From: Symbiodinium natans
Taxonomy: Eukaryota; Sar; Dinophyceae; Suessiales; Symbiodiniaceae
Direction: 5' to 3'
DNA: 64,000 nt
NCBI GenBank assembly: GCA_905221605.1
Contig: CAJNDS010002634.1
Coordinates: 376,501-440,500 of the forward strand
Each line of letters begins with the position of its first letter. Position 1 is the first letter of the stretch. The position numbers and the translations under genes were made by a program. Of the stretch, positions 52,463-62,820 are shown in pieces. Below the pieces are notes generated by a model. That model was not told the origin of the DNA. It searched no databases and saw nothing but the letters and a program-made list of their open reading frames with translations.

Positions 52463-54168
52463 CGGGTTTAGGGTTGGGGGGTGTTCAACAGGACGGGCCG
52501 CGGATGTGCAGGGTCTAGAAAGGGTGGAGGATTCAGGGTTTGGACTCTGCAGTCATGGATCCCCAAACCTGCTGAGGGTCGAGTAAAGTGGAAAAAAAGA
52601 AGCTCTGCGTTTTTGGTAGTTTTGGGGTTCTGTGATGGCTCTTCGAGTTTCGCGTGCTCCTGATTTGCCTCATCTCGCACTCCGCCTACCCGCCTGTAAG
52701 CCTAAACCCTAAAGCTGGAGAAACCGCAAACCCCAAACCCCAAACCCTAAACCCTAAACCCCAAACCCTAAACCCTAAACCCCTCGAGGTTGACCGCTTG
52801 AACGACATCGCAGCACGTCGTGAGGCTGAGCAGCTGGGCGCAGGAGCGGACCTTTAGGGTTTGTAGGGTTTGGGGTTTAGGGTATAGGGTTTGGGGCTGA
52901 GGGTTTTAGGGGCGGATGCTTGCAGTACACCTTGTGCAAGGGGCTTTGATCACACTGCATCCGGAGCAGGGACCTGTCGTGATGTCGTGCTGCCATGTGA
53001 TGGCAGTGCCATGGGCATTGCGCGTAAGCTGCAATGTCTGCGGATGGGCTTCTGGGATTTTCTGGTTGTGGAACTCCTTTGTGAGTCTGAGTGGATAAAT
53101 GCTAATGTTGTAATCTTTCCAACAATGATCCGGGGAGTGTGGGAAGAGCATAGATTGGTGCTGCTCATCTCGGAGATGCCCGCAACTTGGCTCGGCAACG
53201 TACAGGGTTGTAGCCGAGGCTAAGTGCGGGTAGTGTCTTTTCCTGGCAGTTGTCCGCAGTCCAGTTGCAAAAAAAGGTCTTCGGGGTTTAAGGTTTAGGG
53301 GTTTAGGGTTTAGGGTGTGTTTGGGGTTTAGGGTTTAGGGGTTAACAAAAAGGGTTTTGGGGCTGAGGGTGCGTTGGCGGGCGCATTTTCCGAGGCTGAG
53401 AATTTATAGAGTTAGGGTTAAGGGTGGGGTGGATGATTAAGAGCTACGTCTGTATATATATATATATACCTTGTCACTTGCAGGGACAGCAGGGAGAAGG
53501 ATCGGAACAGGTGCTGGCCCAAAATGGGTTGGCAAAGTGAAAACCTGTACTGGTTGTCCCCGAAAGAAATTCGGCAAATCGTTGATCTATAGGCCTGTCG
53601 AAAGCCCTGGATGCTTTCATTCCTTGTTCGGCTTGTCAGATCTGCAGCGCCAGGATACCAGGGCTCCATTGTCCACGCAACGTGCTCGCGGCAGGCAGGC
53701 CTGAGCTAATGTTTCCACAGGGTTGCTTTGTTAACTTCAAGTTGCAATGCTGGCTGGCCCTCAACCTAAACCCTAAGCCAACAACAACCCAAAAACACAA
53801 GGGTGCATAAGATGCTAAATTTTGCCCAACGCGTCGGCCTAGCCTGGCTAGCCGGCCATGCCGGCCCAACCAAGCCCCAACCCGATGCCTTCGCCGAATA
53901 TGAATACCACCAATGTTGGCTTTCGGAAGTCCGCGGTTCTTGTTTAATTGCGATGAAATGGTGCATGGTTGATTTTGGGGCCTTGCACACCCTAATTTGA
54001 CCCTGGTATAAACCCTGCAAAACCTACGGGAAATCCAAACCTACTTGTAGGCAGCATAGGGCACCATGATGCACATCGCGAGTGGGTTTAGGGTTTTTGG
54101 GAAGGATTCCTGTCCTAGGTTTGTATAGAGTGCAGCGCCCATTGCTTGATCAGCCAGCCTCCAAGGTA
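51932..54168. other. End of duplicated segment, then mixed non-coding and one short exon
   Basis: The duplicated segment ends near 52255. A GA microsatellite is at 52421-52459. A probable coiled-coil exon lies at 52789-52854 (acceptor CTCGAG, residues VDRLNDIAARREAEQLGAGA). Frames around 52891-53223 and 53471-53704 are open on both strands without motif. TTTAGGG-type blocks lie at 53283-53345. Confidence 0.4.
52421..52459. repeat. GA microsatellite
   Basis: About nineteen GA units followed by GGTCGGGTTTAGGG. Confidence 0.95.
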
Positions 54169-54289
54169 CTTGGAGGTTCATGGGTAGTTATAAGTGGGTT
54201 AAGAGTAGGGTAACTATTTATAGTTGGTTATATACTCACTTACGGCATTAAAAAAAACAATTGCTAAAAACTACCCATGAACCTTCAAG
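54169..54289. mobile_element. Hairpin element, CTTGGAGGTTCATGG family
   Basis: CTTGGAGGTTCATGGGTAGT on the left and CTACCCATGAACCTTCAAG on the right are near-perfect inverted repeats around AT-rich sequence (AACTATTTATAGTTGG). Confidence 0.75.
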
Positions 54290-56260
54290 TAGCCCTAAAC
54301 CCCAAGCCCCAAACCCCAAACCTTAAACCCTAAACCCTAAACCCTAAACCCTAAACCCTAAACCCTGCACCCACTCTAGAGATCTCGACAGGAGTTGCCT
54401 CGCCCGCTTGTGCCAGTGTGAGAGTCGAAACCCTAAACCCTAAACCTCGTAACCTACCCTAGCTGTAAGCTCGCCCGAAAAGGAGCGAAGGGTTGTTAAA
54501 AAAAAAAAACCTAAACCTTGTATGGTTGTTGGGATCGCCTAGTTGTTCGCCGGTCCACGGGACGTGCACGTCGGCGCTCCAAGCGAGTGCACCTCGGAGT
54601 TCCCGTCCGCACGGTCGGGCTGCAGAGCTTAGGGTTTTTGGGTTTTAGGGTTTAGGGTTTAGGGTTATGGGGTTTAGGGTTGTGGGGTTGTGGGGTTGTA
54701 GGGTTTTAGTTGTTAGGGTTCAAGATGATGCCGGAGAGTAAAACCAGAAACCTTGAACCCACAGCGTGTGTGAGCTTTGGGGGATCTATATAGGTTTGCT
54801 GGAGGAGCCCTGAAGCCATGGTCTGCCTTGATTAGTATAGCGAAGGCTAGCACCGGCGGCCTTCGGTGCATTTGTTGCGCTCTGATGCCTGGTGCGGAGC
54901 AAAGCTGGGGTACTGGTGGCAGCTGCCACGAAGTCAAGAGAAGGCAACAAAGACAGGGCTCTCTTACCGACAAGCCGGAAGGATGTCGTCTGGGTCCCAA
55001 CAGAGGTTTCAACAGGTCTGGGCAAAAGCGGATTGCAGCTGCCCCTCAAGCAAGTTTGGCAGCTCAGGGGAGCAGGACGGGGGGGGGGGGGGGGGGGGGG
55101 TGATTGGTTGTGGGTTGGGAAGAAGGGAAGGGGCCAGATCCTGGTCTGCTTTTTCTTTCCAGACCCCTGTCGGCTGGAGGGGGAGGCGAATTATAAGGGT
55201 CCAAGTCACAATAGGAGCCCAAAAGGGACTCTAGCTTAGGGTGTCTTGCTCAAAAATGCGGGGCCTTTTTTTCCTGGGGGGGGGGGGGTCTCTTGGTTCC
55301 CCATATTGCTGCTAGATGCTATCCGTGTAGCACGGGTCGAAAATGTCCACGTGTTCGCAGATCGACTTGTCACGCTGGCAGGCAGATTCCGAAGAGATTC
55401 GTCGGGAGATCGGCGACAATGTCGATGCGGTTGACTATGCAATCAAGGCCTGATGGATGTTCCTTCTGGCTTTTGGCACAATGTTCCTGCGGGTCGCCTT
55501 GAATTCCTACGCACTACTCGGGCAGGGTAAACTTAAGGGTTGGCTTCGACGGTAGTCCTGTGATTGAGCCTTGTAGCAGCTGTATTTCCATACAGACTTT
55601 CATCATATCATCATGACGGGCATTATAGTTCCCGGGCCTCCCCAGGTACTCTTGGCAGCCGGCATGTCGTCACCAACCTTGCGCCACGTGGCGCTCAAGG
55701 GCATCAACATCGACCAGGTGGCCAATCCCCAGGTGACCGTGTCGTTTTTAGTGCTGGTGCCGCTCAACTTGACGCTATGCCCCTCATTGCTTAACGTTTT
55801 TTGAGTACCTTTTTTGCGACTGCCATGATATCCGAAGTTGGAGGAGAGTCGAACACCCAACTTCAGGAAATGAGCTCCAGAAGTTTAAGCAACGGCAACG
55901 AACGACCCCCCCCCCCCCCCCGCCCCCGCCCCCGCAAGCAACGACGCCCATGGTGAACAGGATTCGTCTTGTGGCCCTGCTCTGTGATGTCTTTTACCTC
56001 GACGCTTGGACTTTGGGTTAACATTGTGTCTGCAACCCTGCAACCTTGCCCCTTGCCCAAGAAAATAACCGTACACGATCTGATTTACGGCCTTGATATG
56101 CAATGTACTGTCCTGTGGGTTCTGGACAGGAAACCGTTCGGCGAACCGGAAAGGGATCAGCAGCTAGTTGCGAGTGGTTTAGAGTTTAGGGGTTAGTATT
56201 AGTTCCACCTGCCTGGCACAAGTCTACGGTGGCCGAACTGCTTCTCCGTCGTAGCTGTTC
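54290..56260. other. Mixed stretch with possible exons of an unidentified gene
   Basis: A CCCTAAA array lies at 54311-54365. A readable exon candidate at 55382-55447 follows a CTGGCAG acceptor (ADSEEIRREIGDNVDAVDYA plus IK) and runs into GCCTGA, a possible GC donor. A nearby frame, FGTMFLRVALNSYALLGQ (about 55475-55528), may be a membrane exon of the same gene. The frame at 55613-55804 (MSSPTLRHVALKGINIDQVA) could be another. Poly-G runs lie at 55079-55100 and 55277-55288. Joining these is speculative. Confidence 0.3.
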
Positions 56261-56360
56261 CTTGGGATGTTCCTTATTCTAGCAGTCCTTTTTTGGGATT
56301 ATAGTACCCCTATTCTAGTCCCGTTTAAGGACTGTTAGTATAAGGGGGGATCATCCCAAG
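56261..56360. mobile_element. Hairpin element, CTTGGGATG family
   Basis: CTTGGGATGTTCCTTATTCT and TATAAGGGGGGATCATCCCAAG-type ends are inverted, with CTAGCAGTCC/GGACTGTTAG inside. Confidence 0.7.
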
Positions 56361-57560
56361 CTAAACCCTAAACCCTAAACCCTAAACCCTAAACCCTAAA
56401 CCCTAAACCCTAAACCCCATTGTTGTTGGGTTGTTAAGCCTCTGCGTAGCTGAAGGGGAGGCGTGTCCCCGACTTCGGCGCCATACTCCCCATCGAATCC
56501 CCGTACCCTCCGCTGGAGGCTTGGAGAAAGGCTGTTTTGGAGAAACGAGGGGTTGCTGATGGTGGACCCGAAACCCTAAACCCTAAACCCTAAACCCTAA
56601 ACCCTAAACCCTAAACCTGAACCCTGAACCCTAAAGTAAGTCGGATAAGACTGGGCAGGGTCGATGGGTGGCGCAAAGGGGGTCCGGAATAGGGCGGGGC
56701 TTGAAAAGAGGGTCTGAGGTTCGATATATGGGCGCTTAAGACGGTCCCTTATCTCCGGTTCTGAGGTATGCGTTGGGTTGTGTAGGTTAAAAACAGGGGT
56801 ATATAAGTTGAGCCCCCTTTGAAGCCCTTTGAAGGGCCCATACGAAGACTAAGAAAGCGGAACCCCGTGAGCCCCAAAAACTCCAAATACTGGTCAGGGA
56901 TCACTCTCCAGGTGTAGGACTTCAGGGTTTAGGGTTCAATTAGGGTTTAGGGTTTAGGCTCCCTGTATACACTCCGCGGGGTTGTTTTCTTATCAGGGCC
57001 CCCCAAAAGGAGGCGTAGAGCCTCTTTTGTTTCAAAAGATTTGTCACGTGGGGTCGTTGTTCTGTGCCCCTTACCGCGCCCACCATTCCGCTCAAGGCCG
57101 AAGCTGTACTAAATGCGCATGCGCGCGTTTGCATTTCAGCATCGCGCCAATAATTTGCCAGGCTTGCTCTACTGTTCTGGAGTCCCTTTTGCTTTTGTCT
57201 TCAGCAAATACCATTGCTCATGCTTCGTGTGGGTTTGTCTGGGGCTCGCCCTCCCTTGGGTACTGGTACCAACTAAACCCAAAAATCGGTGTCATATACC
57301 CTATACTACTATAAACCCTAGCTTGGCTTCCGAGTCAAGGTTTGGGGTTCACCGACAATTTACGGTTTAGGGTTTAGGGTTGCAGTCCCGGGGACCACTG
57401 AGCCCTACAAACCTTAGTGAGCTTTCGTCCCCCTCCCTGGGCGCGAGTTTTGTGGGTTTATGGTTTAGGGGTATAGGGTTTAGGGTCTTCTGCTTTTCTC
57501 TTGCGATCCAAGGACCATCATCGGATGCGTGGGACGCGGAGGCTCCTGGAGGCAGTGTCG

Positions 57561-57930
57561 GTGTTGCTACGATGTTGCATGCTGGTTCTTATGTTCCGAA
57601 GAGCTCGAGATGAACGATGCTTCATCCATTTGGTGATACAGAAGGTTGCCACTTACTTCTCCAAGAGCTGAACTTTAAGCTTTTTGGGTTTCCGTATTCA
57701 GTAGGAATAATAAAGTTTAACCATTTTTCCCCTTGGTGACTGGAGAAGTAAGGCCATGATCTACCTCGCAGGCTTGATCCCAAATCTCATGAGGTGGGAG
57801 TTGGATGCGAAGAGCGAGACTGCCCCCTCACTCAGGCAGGGATTCTTACTGGCTCAGCTCATCACCTACACACCCTGCTTCTTCTTTGCCCTGCTGGGCA
57901 TAAGGGGCACGGCAGAGATCCCCTGGTGCC
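57561..57930 (+). CDS. Part of a membrane-protein gene (two exons, unidentified)
   Basis: Exon a (about 57561-57647) reads VLLRCCMLVLMFRRARDERC, then FIHLVIQKV. Exon b (57753 to about 57930) continues AMIYLAGLIPNLMRWELDAK, then a charged loop and a hydrophobic helix (FLLAQLITYTPCFFFALLGI). Between them lies a 105-bp inverted-repeat intron. Its removal gives an uninterrupted frame (IQKV-AMIYL). The outer exons are not found. At least two membrane segments are likely; no family is recognised. Confidence 0.5.
57648..57752 (+). mobile_element. Introner-type intron (GC donor, GCCA duplication)
   Basis: Starts GCCA then CTTACTTCTCCAAGAGCTGA and ends TGGTGACTGGAGAAGTAAG before GCCA. TIR core is CTTACTTCTCCA; GAACTTTAA/TTAAAGTT-like steps continue it. 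Removing one GCCA plus the element restores the reading frame exactly, using a GC donor and the element's AAG as acceptor. Confidence 0.75.
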
Positions 57931-58264
57931 TGGACACTTTTTTGGAAGGGCTTTGTATATGTGCGACCAGAATCGTAACTTGGCGAGCCCTAAAAACTCT
58001 AAGGCCACGAAGCTTCAAGCCTTTTTCTCCAAGTTTGCCCTAAACCCTAAACCCCGAACCCTGAACGCCAAACGTGGCTCGTCGGGTGGCAACAAAAAGC
58101 GCTACACCCAAGCCCAGGTGCGGACTCTGCATACTGCGAGTGCTCATGAGCAGAACCTTTCGCTCCTGCCGGGCAACAGCCGGCGATGCGTGCCATCGTC
58201 CAGGCGAAGTCGAGGACAGCGAGGGCGATACCTCGGAGTGGTCCAGCACTTCCTGAACCCCATG

Positions 58265-58480
58265 ATGGCATGTTGAATCATATGTATATATATATATATA
58301 TTTTTTTTTTATAGTTAATTCATGTTTATAATATCATTTTATACTAGTAATTACTAGTATGTTTTATTATACTGTATCTTTATTCTTACACTCATCGCAC
58401 ATTTATTGCATAACTAATCCTAAATACATATACGTATGCGTGTGTGTATATATATATATATATATATAGAAATACATATG
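58265..58480. repeat. AT-rich tract with TA microsatellites
   Basis: TA runs at 58282-58300 and 58445-58470, with T- and A-rich sequence between. Composition is far from that of the neighbours. No feature is recognised in it. Confidence 0.7.
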
Positions 58481-58995
58481 ATGTATAAAAGATCGATTTT
58501 TTCCAGAAGCCCCCCCTCGAGACCGAGGCTTGAGGTGAGAACAGACTGCGCAGGTTTTGCCTTGTCTTCGCCTACTGCCCGTGAACCCCCCCCATCCTAT
58601 CCAGGGCCAACATCTCAGCCTAAAAGAACCTGCGGGGTTTAGGGTTTAGGGTTTAGGGTTTATAGGGTTTATAGGGTTTAGGGTTTAGGGTTTAGGGTTT
58701 AATTAGGGTGTAGGGAGGGCTTCTAGGGTCTCATCGGGCCCATGGGCCCGTGGTGTCAAAGCCGTCGACCCCAAACCCGCCAAACCCTAGCTACCTAGCA
58801 GTGTCTCCAGGCTACTGCCACTGCAGGTTCAGGGAATACCTGATGACATGACCAGGGTTCTTCTGAAAGACAGCGGGTAGTTCCCATCCTCAGACCCTGA
58901 AGCAAAAACAGTACAGCCTTATTTCAGTATTGTCCGCGCATCCGAAGGATCGTTCACAGCTCTGCCAGGTGTAGATTGGCATCCCAAGAAGCCCT

Positions 58996-59067
58996 GGGTT
59001 TAGGGTTTAGGGTTTAGGGTTTAGGGTTTAGGGTTTAGGGTTTAGGGTTTAGGGTTTAGGGTTTAGG
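58996..59067 (+). repeat. TTTAGGG array
   Basis: About ten perfect units. Confidence 0.95.
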
Positions 59068-59353
59068 GCTAGGCGGGGCCATAGCAGACCCACGCGTTTT
59101 CGGCAGTTTAGCTCTGTTGCCCTCAGAATCCCCTGCAAATACCGATGTTTCCTGGGTTTCGCCCATCACCTCATCCCCGCAATTTTCATCCAAAATTATC
59201 CAACAATTTTTTGGGCATCCGTAGACTGCACTGGTATTTGTGGTTTTTTTTGCACTACTTCGCACTTTCGACAAGTCCTAAACTAAGCCCTGTCTTGCTT
59301 GCATCCGCTTCTGCCCAGCCCTGGGTCAAAATAACACGTTTGCTTCACCATAG

Positions 59354-59525
59354 TTAGAAGAGAGCATCCATGGCCCAACCATGATGACGTCCATAGTCTA
59401 ATCCCGTTCTGGGAAGAGAGTGTCCATGGCCCAAGCATGATGACGTCCATGGTCTACTCTGTTCTGATGAGAAGAGAGCATCCATGGCCCAAGCATGATG
59501 ACGTCCATGATTTACATCGTGTAAT
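59354..59525 (+). repeat. Three tandem copies of a 55-62-bp unit
   Basis: Each unit has AGAGAGCATCCATGGCCCAA, then CATGATGACGTCCATG and a less conserved CTACTCTGTTCTG-like spacer. TGACGTCC resembles a CRE/bZIP core, but in this genome that may mean nothing. Confidence 0.8.
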
Positions 59526-60583
59526 CCGTTCCGAAAAGGTTAAACCTTCTTCTGGGCAGAAATGGTTGGAAGTTCTTGCTTTTAGGCGCACTGGGGAGCA
59601 GAAAGGCATCATTTCTCAACACTAAAGGCGGTGACCTAAGTCCTGCATCTCAGGTTTGCTGGTGGGGCCACAGTTTTGCGCGGGTCTGTTGTGGACCCGC
59701 CAGGGTTTAGGGTTTAGGGTTTAGGATTCCTGAGCCTGAAAAATGCGACCTTGAACTCCAAACCTCGCAAACAATAGCACAGCAAGCGCCAAAAAATCGG
59801 AGCCCAGCTACAACAGGCGGAAACGGATAACAGCTCGCAGGGTGGACACCCCATGCTTCACACGATCGTGCTATGATGCACGGGGCTAGGGTGTAGGGGA
59901 GTTAGGGCTTGGGGTTTTGGGGTTTACCACGCCCAAGGGCCCAAATCCTAAACCACGAGAGGATGCGATCTCAACGTTGGGGGGTTATGGGTTCCAGAAA
60001 GGACCATGGCCATGAGCGGAAAGATGGTAGGCTCATGGACGCCTCATCACAACCTGAGGGACTGCATTGGTATTGCGGCATATGAATGGTTGAAGGTACT
60101 CAAAGGGTCCGTCATGTGCATCAGCCCCCTGGTGCAGCTAAGAGGTGCAGAGGGTGTGGGGTTGAGGTTTCAGGGCTTTCGTAGGTACGAAGGTCCCGGA
60201 CTGTGATGCTCTGGCAGCCGCACCCCCGACGCTGCACTCAAGGCTGTCTACGGTCTGGGACCTTGAGAACCAAATGAACCCTAAAATTGGGCCCTAAACC
60301 CTAAACCCTAAACCCTTATTACTATAACTTCCATCAGGGCAAATGAACCATAAACCCTGTTAGGGCTCATGTCGTCTCCAAGGCATGCATGCCGTCAAGG
60401 CCAAAAGAAGAGAGAGGCAGTGGGTTCGGACTTGAGTTCGAAGAGCGTTGTAGACACTGGAGCATTCCTGTTCACGAAAGTTCCTAAACCCGAAACCCTA
60501 AACCCCAAACCCTAAACCCGATACCCTAAACCCCAAACCCTAAACCCTAAACCCCTCCGGTGCAGTCCCATGCTTTCGCCCCC
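59526..60583. other. Upstream region of TIR-like copy 2
   Basis: Unique sequence with short TTTAGGG and CCCTAAA runs (59703-59724, 60294-60315, 60487-60555). A GAGAACCAAATGAACC hairpin element lies at about 60251-60386, itself interrupted by a CCCTAAA run. The frame at 60006-60206 has an ATG but no motif. Confidence 0.4.
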
Positions 60584-61890
60584 ATGCGGTCCAGAACAGT
60601 GGAAGCCATCGACTTGCACCACTTCGTGCCACCAGACCGCTGGTGTGTGACCAAGGAGGACCTGAGGTTCCTGACCTCCGAGGTCAAAGAGGCCATCAAG
60701 AAGGGGGCGATTGAGCCTCCGGAGGATGGAACTGACGACTTCCTTGACTCGCTGGAGCATGGTCCGAGCATCTACACCGTCACGGAGCAGCACATCAAGC
60801 CCGTCACCGAGCTGGCGGGCAAGATGAGCTGGGCCTTGATGCGGAACCCGGAAGGTTTAGACTGCGACCTCTTCATCAGCCACGCTTGGCAGGAGGGCAT
60901 CTTCGAGTTCATCTCAAAAGTCCTGCACTCCTGGCCGCGGGGCAGCCGAAATGCCTGGTGCTGCATGCTGGCGAACCCCCAGCATCTCGACATCTCCAGT
61001 ATGCTGGAGTCTCCTCACCGGTCACCCTTCGCGATCGCACTCGAGGCTTCCTCGGACGTGCTGGTCGTGCCAAATCACCATCGTTCGATCTACACCAGAC
61101 TCTGGTGTGCATATGAGGCCTACCTGGCCCAAGAACAGGGCAAGGTCATCCTGATTCTTAGTAGCTGAGTACACTTGACTGACACCTTTTTGGGATGTAC
61201 AATCTCCTATAGAACTGAAAGTGTACACTTGTTGGGGGCTTATGGACTCAGCAACTAAGGATTGCCAGGGCTTCCAACTGGCAGGAACTGCGACAGGCCA
61301 TGCAGAACATGGGATTGGCGTCGGTGCTGGGGCTCTTGCTTGGCGTTGCTGGGACTGGTTGGACTGGTTGATTGCTTTCACATGCAGATTGCAGGTTCCC
61401 CTTGTTTTGCAGAAGCTCCAGGACCTACTTGACGTGAGTTGAAGGCCATGTAAGGCCCTAATTCTTGGCTTTCGATACACAGTTCAGGGTCTATAAACCC
61501 TAAACCCGAAACCCGAAACCCTAAACCAAGAGAGAGAGATTTCAGTCGCAGCTGCCGAGGTTGCGGTCGATGTAAAAAACTGGAACATGGTCATGAACTT
61601 GGTTGCCCTGTCCATGGCAGCGATCGCGGTTTTATGGAGTACCTGGAGGACCAAATTATGAGCCCAAAAAAAAGGTTTATGGTTCCTATTGCCTTAATAG
61701 GGATTCTATACCTTAATAGGGTTCATATTACCTTAATAGGGATTCTAGTAGTCTAGGGTGTATGACCCCAATCTTGGGGTACCATTCGGTCCCCAAGGTA
61801 GTGGCACGGAAAGCGACCGGACCCAGACTACCCTGAACCTGGTGGGAGAGACGCTGGCCTCGTCCCTTGGGCTCCGTTTTAGTTTTTTAG
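60584..61890 (+). CDS. TIR-like SHAW-domain protein with membrane segments, copy 2
   Basis: Exon 1 can be read from 60560 or from the first ATG at 60584 to 61152. It includes VPPDRWCVTKEDLRFLTSEV, GAIEPPEDGTDDF and the TIR-like core DCDLFISHAWQEGIFEFI. Further on are ALEASSDVLVVPN and SIYTRLWCAYEAYLAQEQGK. After an element-type intron (61153-61259) the frame resumes as IARASNWQELRQAMQNMGLA plus a hydrophobic helix (SVLGLLLGVAGTG). Further exons: 61395-61433 (VPLVLQKLQDLLD, GTGAGT donor) and about 61546-61638 (WNMVMNLVALSMAAIAVLWS, a membrane helix). After a second element intron, 61798 onward reads SGTESDRTQTTLNLVGETLA. It is about 70 percent identical to copy 1 in the shared core. Start and end are uncertain: a CAG acceptor just before 60566 suggests an upstream exon. 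Confidence 0.6.
61153..61259 (+). mobile_element. Introner-type intron (GA donor, GATT duplication) in TIR-like copy 2
   Basis: Starts GATT then CTTAGTAGCTGAGTACACTT and ends GGACTCAGCAACTAAG before GATT. Inverted ends CTTAGTWGCTGAGT. Removing one GATT plus the element joins ATCCT to GATTGCCAGG, giving VILIARAS in frame. The paralog at 41693 has the uninterrupted TTGATTGCCCG. The donor must be GA, a non-canonical type known from dinoflagellates. Same family as 12411-12521. Confidence 0.85.
61639..61797 (+). mobile_element. Introner-type intron of the GAGGACCAAATGA family in TIR-like copy 2
   Basis: Starts GTACCTGGAGGACCAAAT and ends CATTCGGTCCCCAAG before GTAG. Ends are inverted copies. The middle holds three direct GCCTTAATAGGGATTC-like repeats. 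Removal joins TTATGGA to GTAGTGGC and keeps the frame from a membrane helix into SGTESDRT. Relatives at 49588-49702 and 60251-60386. Confidence 0.65.
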
Positions 61891-62820
61891 GGTTTAGGGT
61901 TTAGGGTTTAGGGTTTAGGGTTTAGGGTTTAGGTTTTTTTTTAAGCCGACAAGGGTTTCAGGTTTAGGTTTGTCTAGTTGATTTGGTTCCTAATATAGCT
62001 AAGGGTTTGGGGCCAGAGTCTTTGGAGGTCCAGGTTCAACGAGGGTCCAGGGGCTAGGTATGTTGCTTACCTAACCCCGGTGCCGAGCATATGACAGGAC
62101 CCCTGAAACAGGAGCAGCAAACACAAGCGTGACGGCCCCTCGACTTTCCAACGCCATGCAGCCACAGAGCAAAATGAAGACATCACCCCATGGACAAACC
62201 TGAGCAAGTTGTTCTCGCGTTTTGAAACGCTCATCCCAGTATAGGGGTCGGAAGATCTACTAACGTACTTCTTTCAGGGTCCCTTTAATTATACCCCCCC
62301 CCCCCCAAAGCCCTGTTCTAGTTATTCAGGCCCCTATAGTAGCCCTAAACCCGGAGCCCTCAAATCCTATTCTATTTATTCAGTCCCCTCTATCATATGA
62401 ATCCTGCGCAGGTTTTTGGTCCTGAACTGGTGCACAGTGGGAAGCCTGGCTGAGTCAGGAATTGCTTGGTCTGGGGTTTAGGGTTCAGGGGTTCAGGGTT
62501 CAGGGCTTAGGGTTTAGGGTTTAGGGTTTAGGGTTTAGGGGTTAGGGGGTTTCCAAGGAGATGAGTGTTTAGTGTCCACGTGAATAGGGTGTGGGGCTCA
62601 TGTCTCGGGTCTAGCCTGGGCCTTTCCTGCTAAATAGGGCTTCAAGCGTACAATAAACAACCACGATGGGACTACGTATAGGCGGGTTGGGGGAGAGGGT
62701 AGGTTGTTGTTCTATTTGAATTTGAGGAGCCTTCTTAATACAGATATCACACGAAGCTGAGAAGCGCATGCACAGCTGAGACGCAGTGCAGTGCGCCATG
62801 CCTGGAAGTCCGAGTCAACG
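61887..62820. other. Non-coding stretch before the LINE fragment
   Basis: TTTAGGG arrays at about 61887-61932 and 62500-62540. A hairpin-like region, ATAGGGGTCGGAAGATCTAC to CCCTATAGT, at about 62241-62336 resembles those near 15.69, 28.34 and 52.12 kb. Contains a poly-C run at 62297-62307. No gene. Confidence 0.5.
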
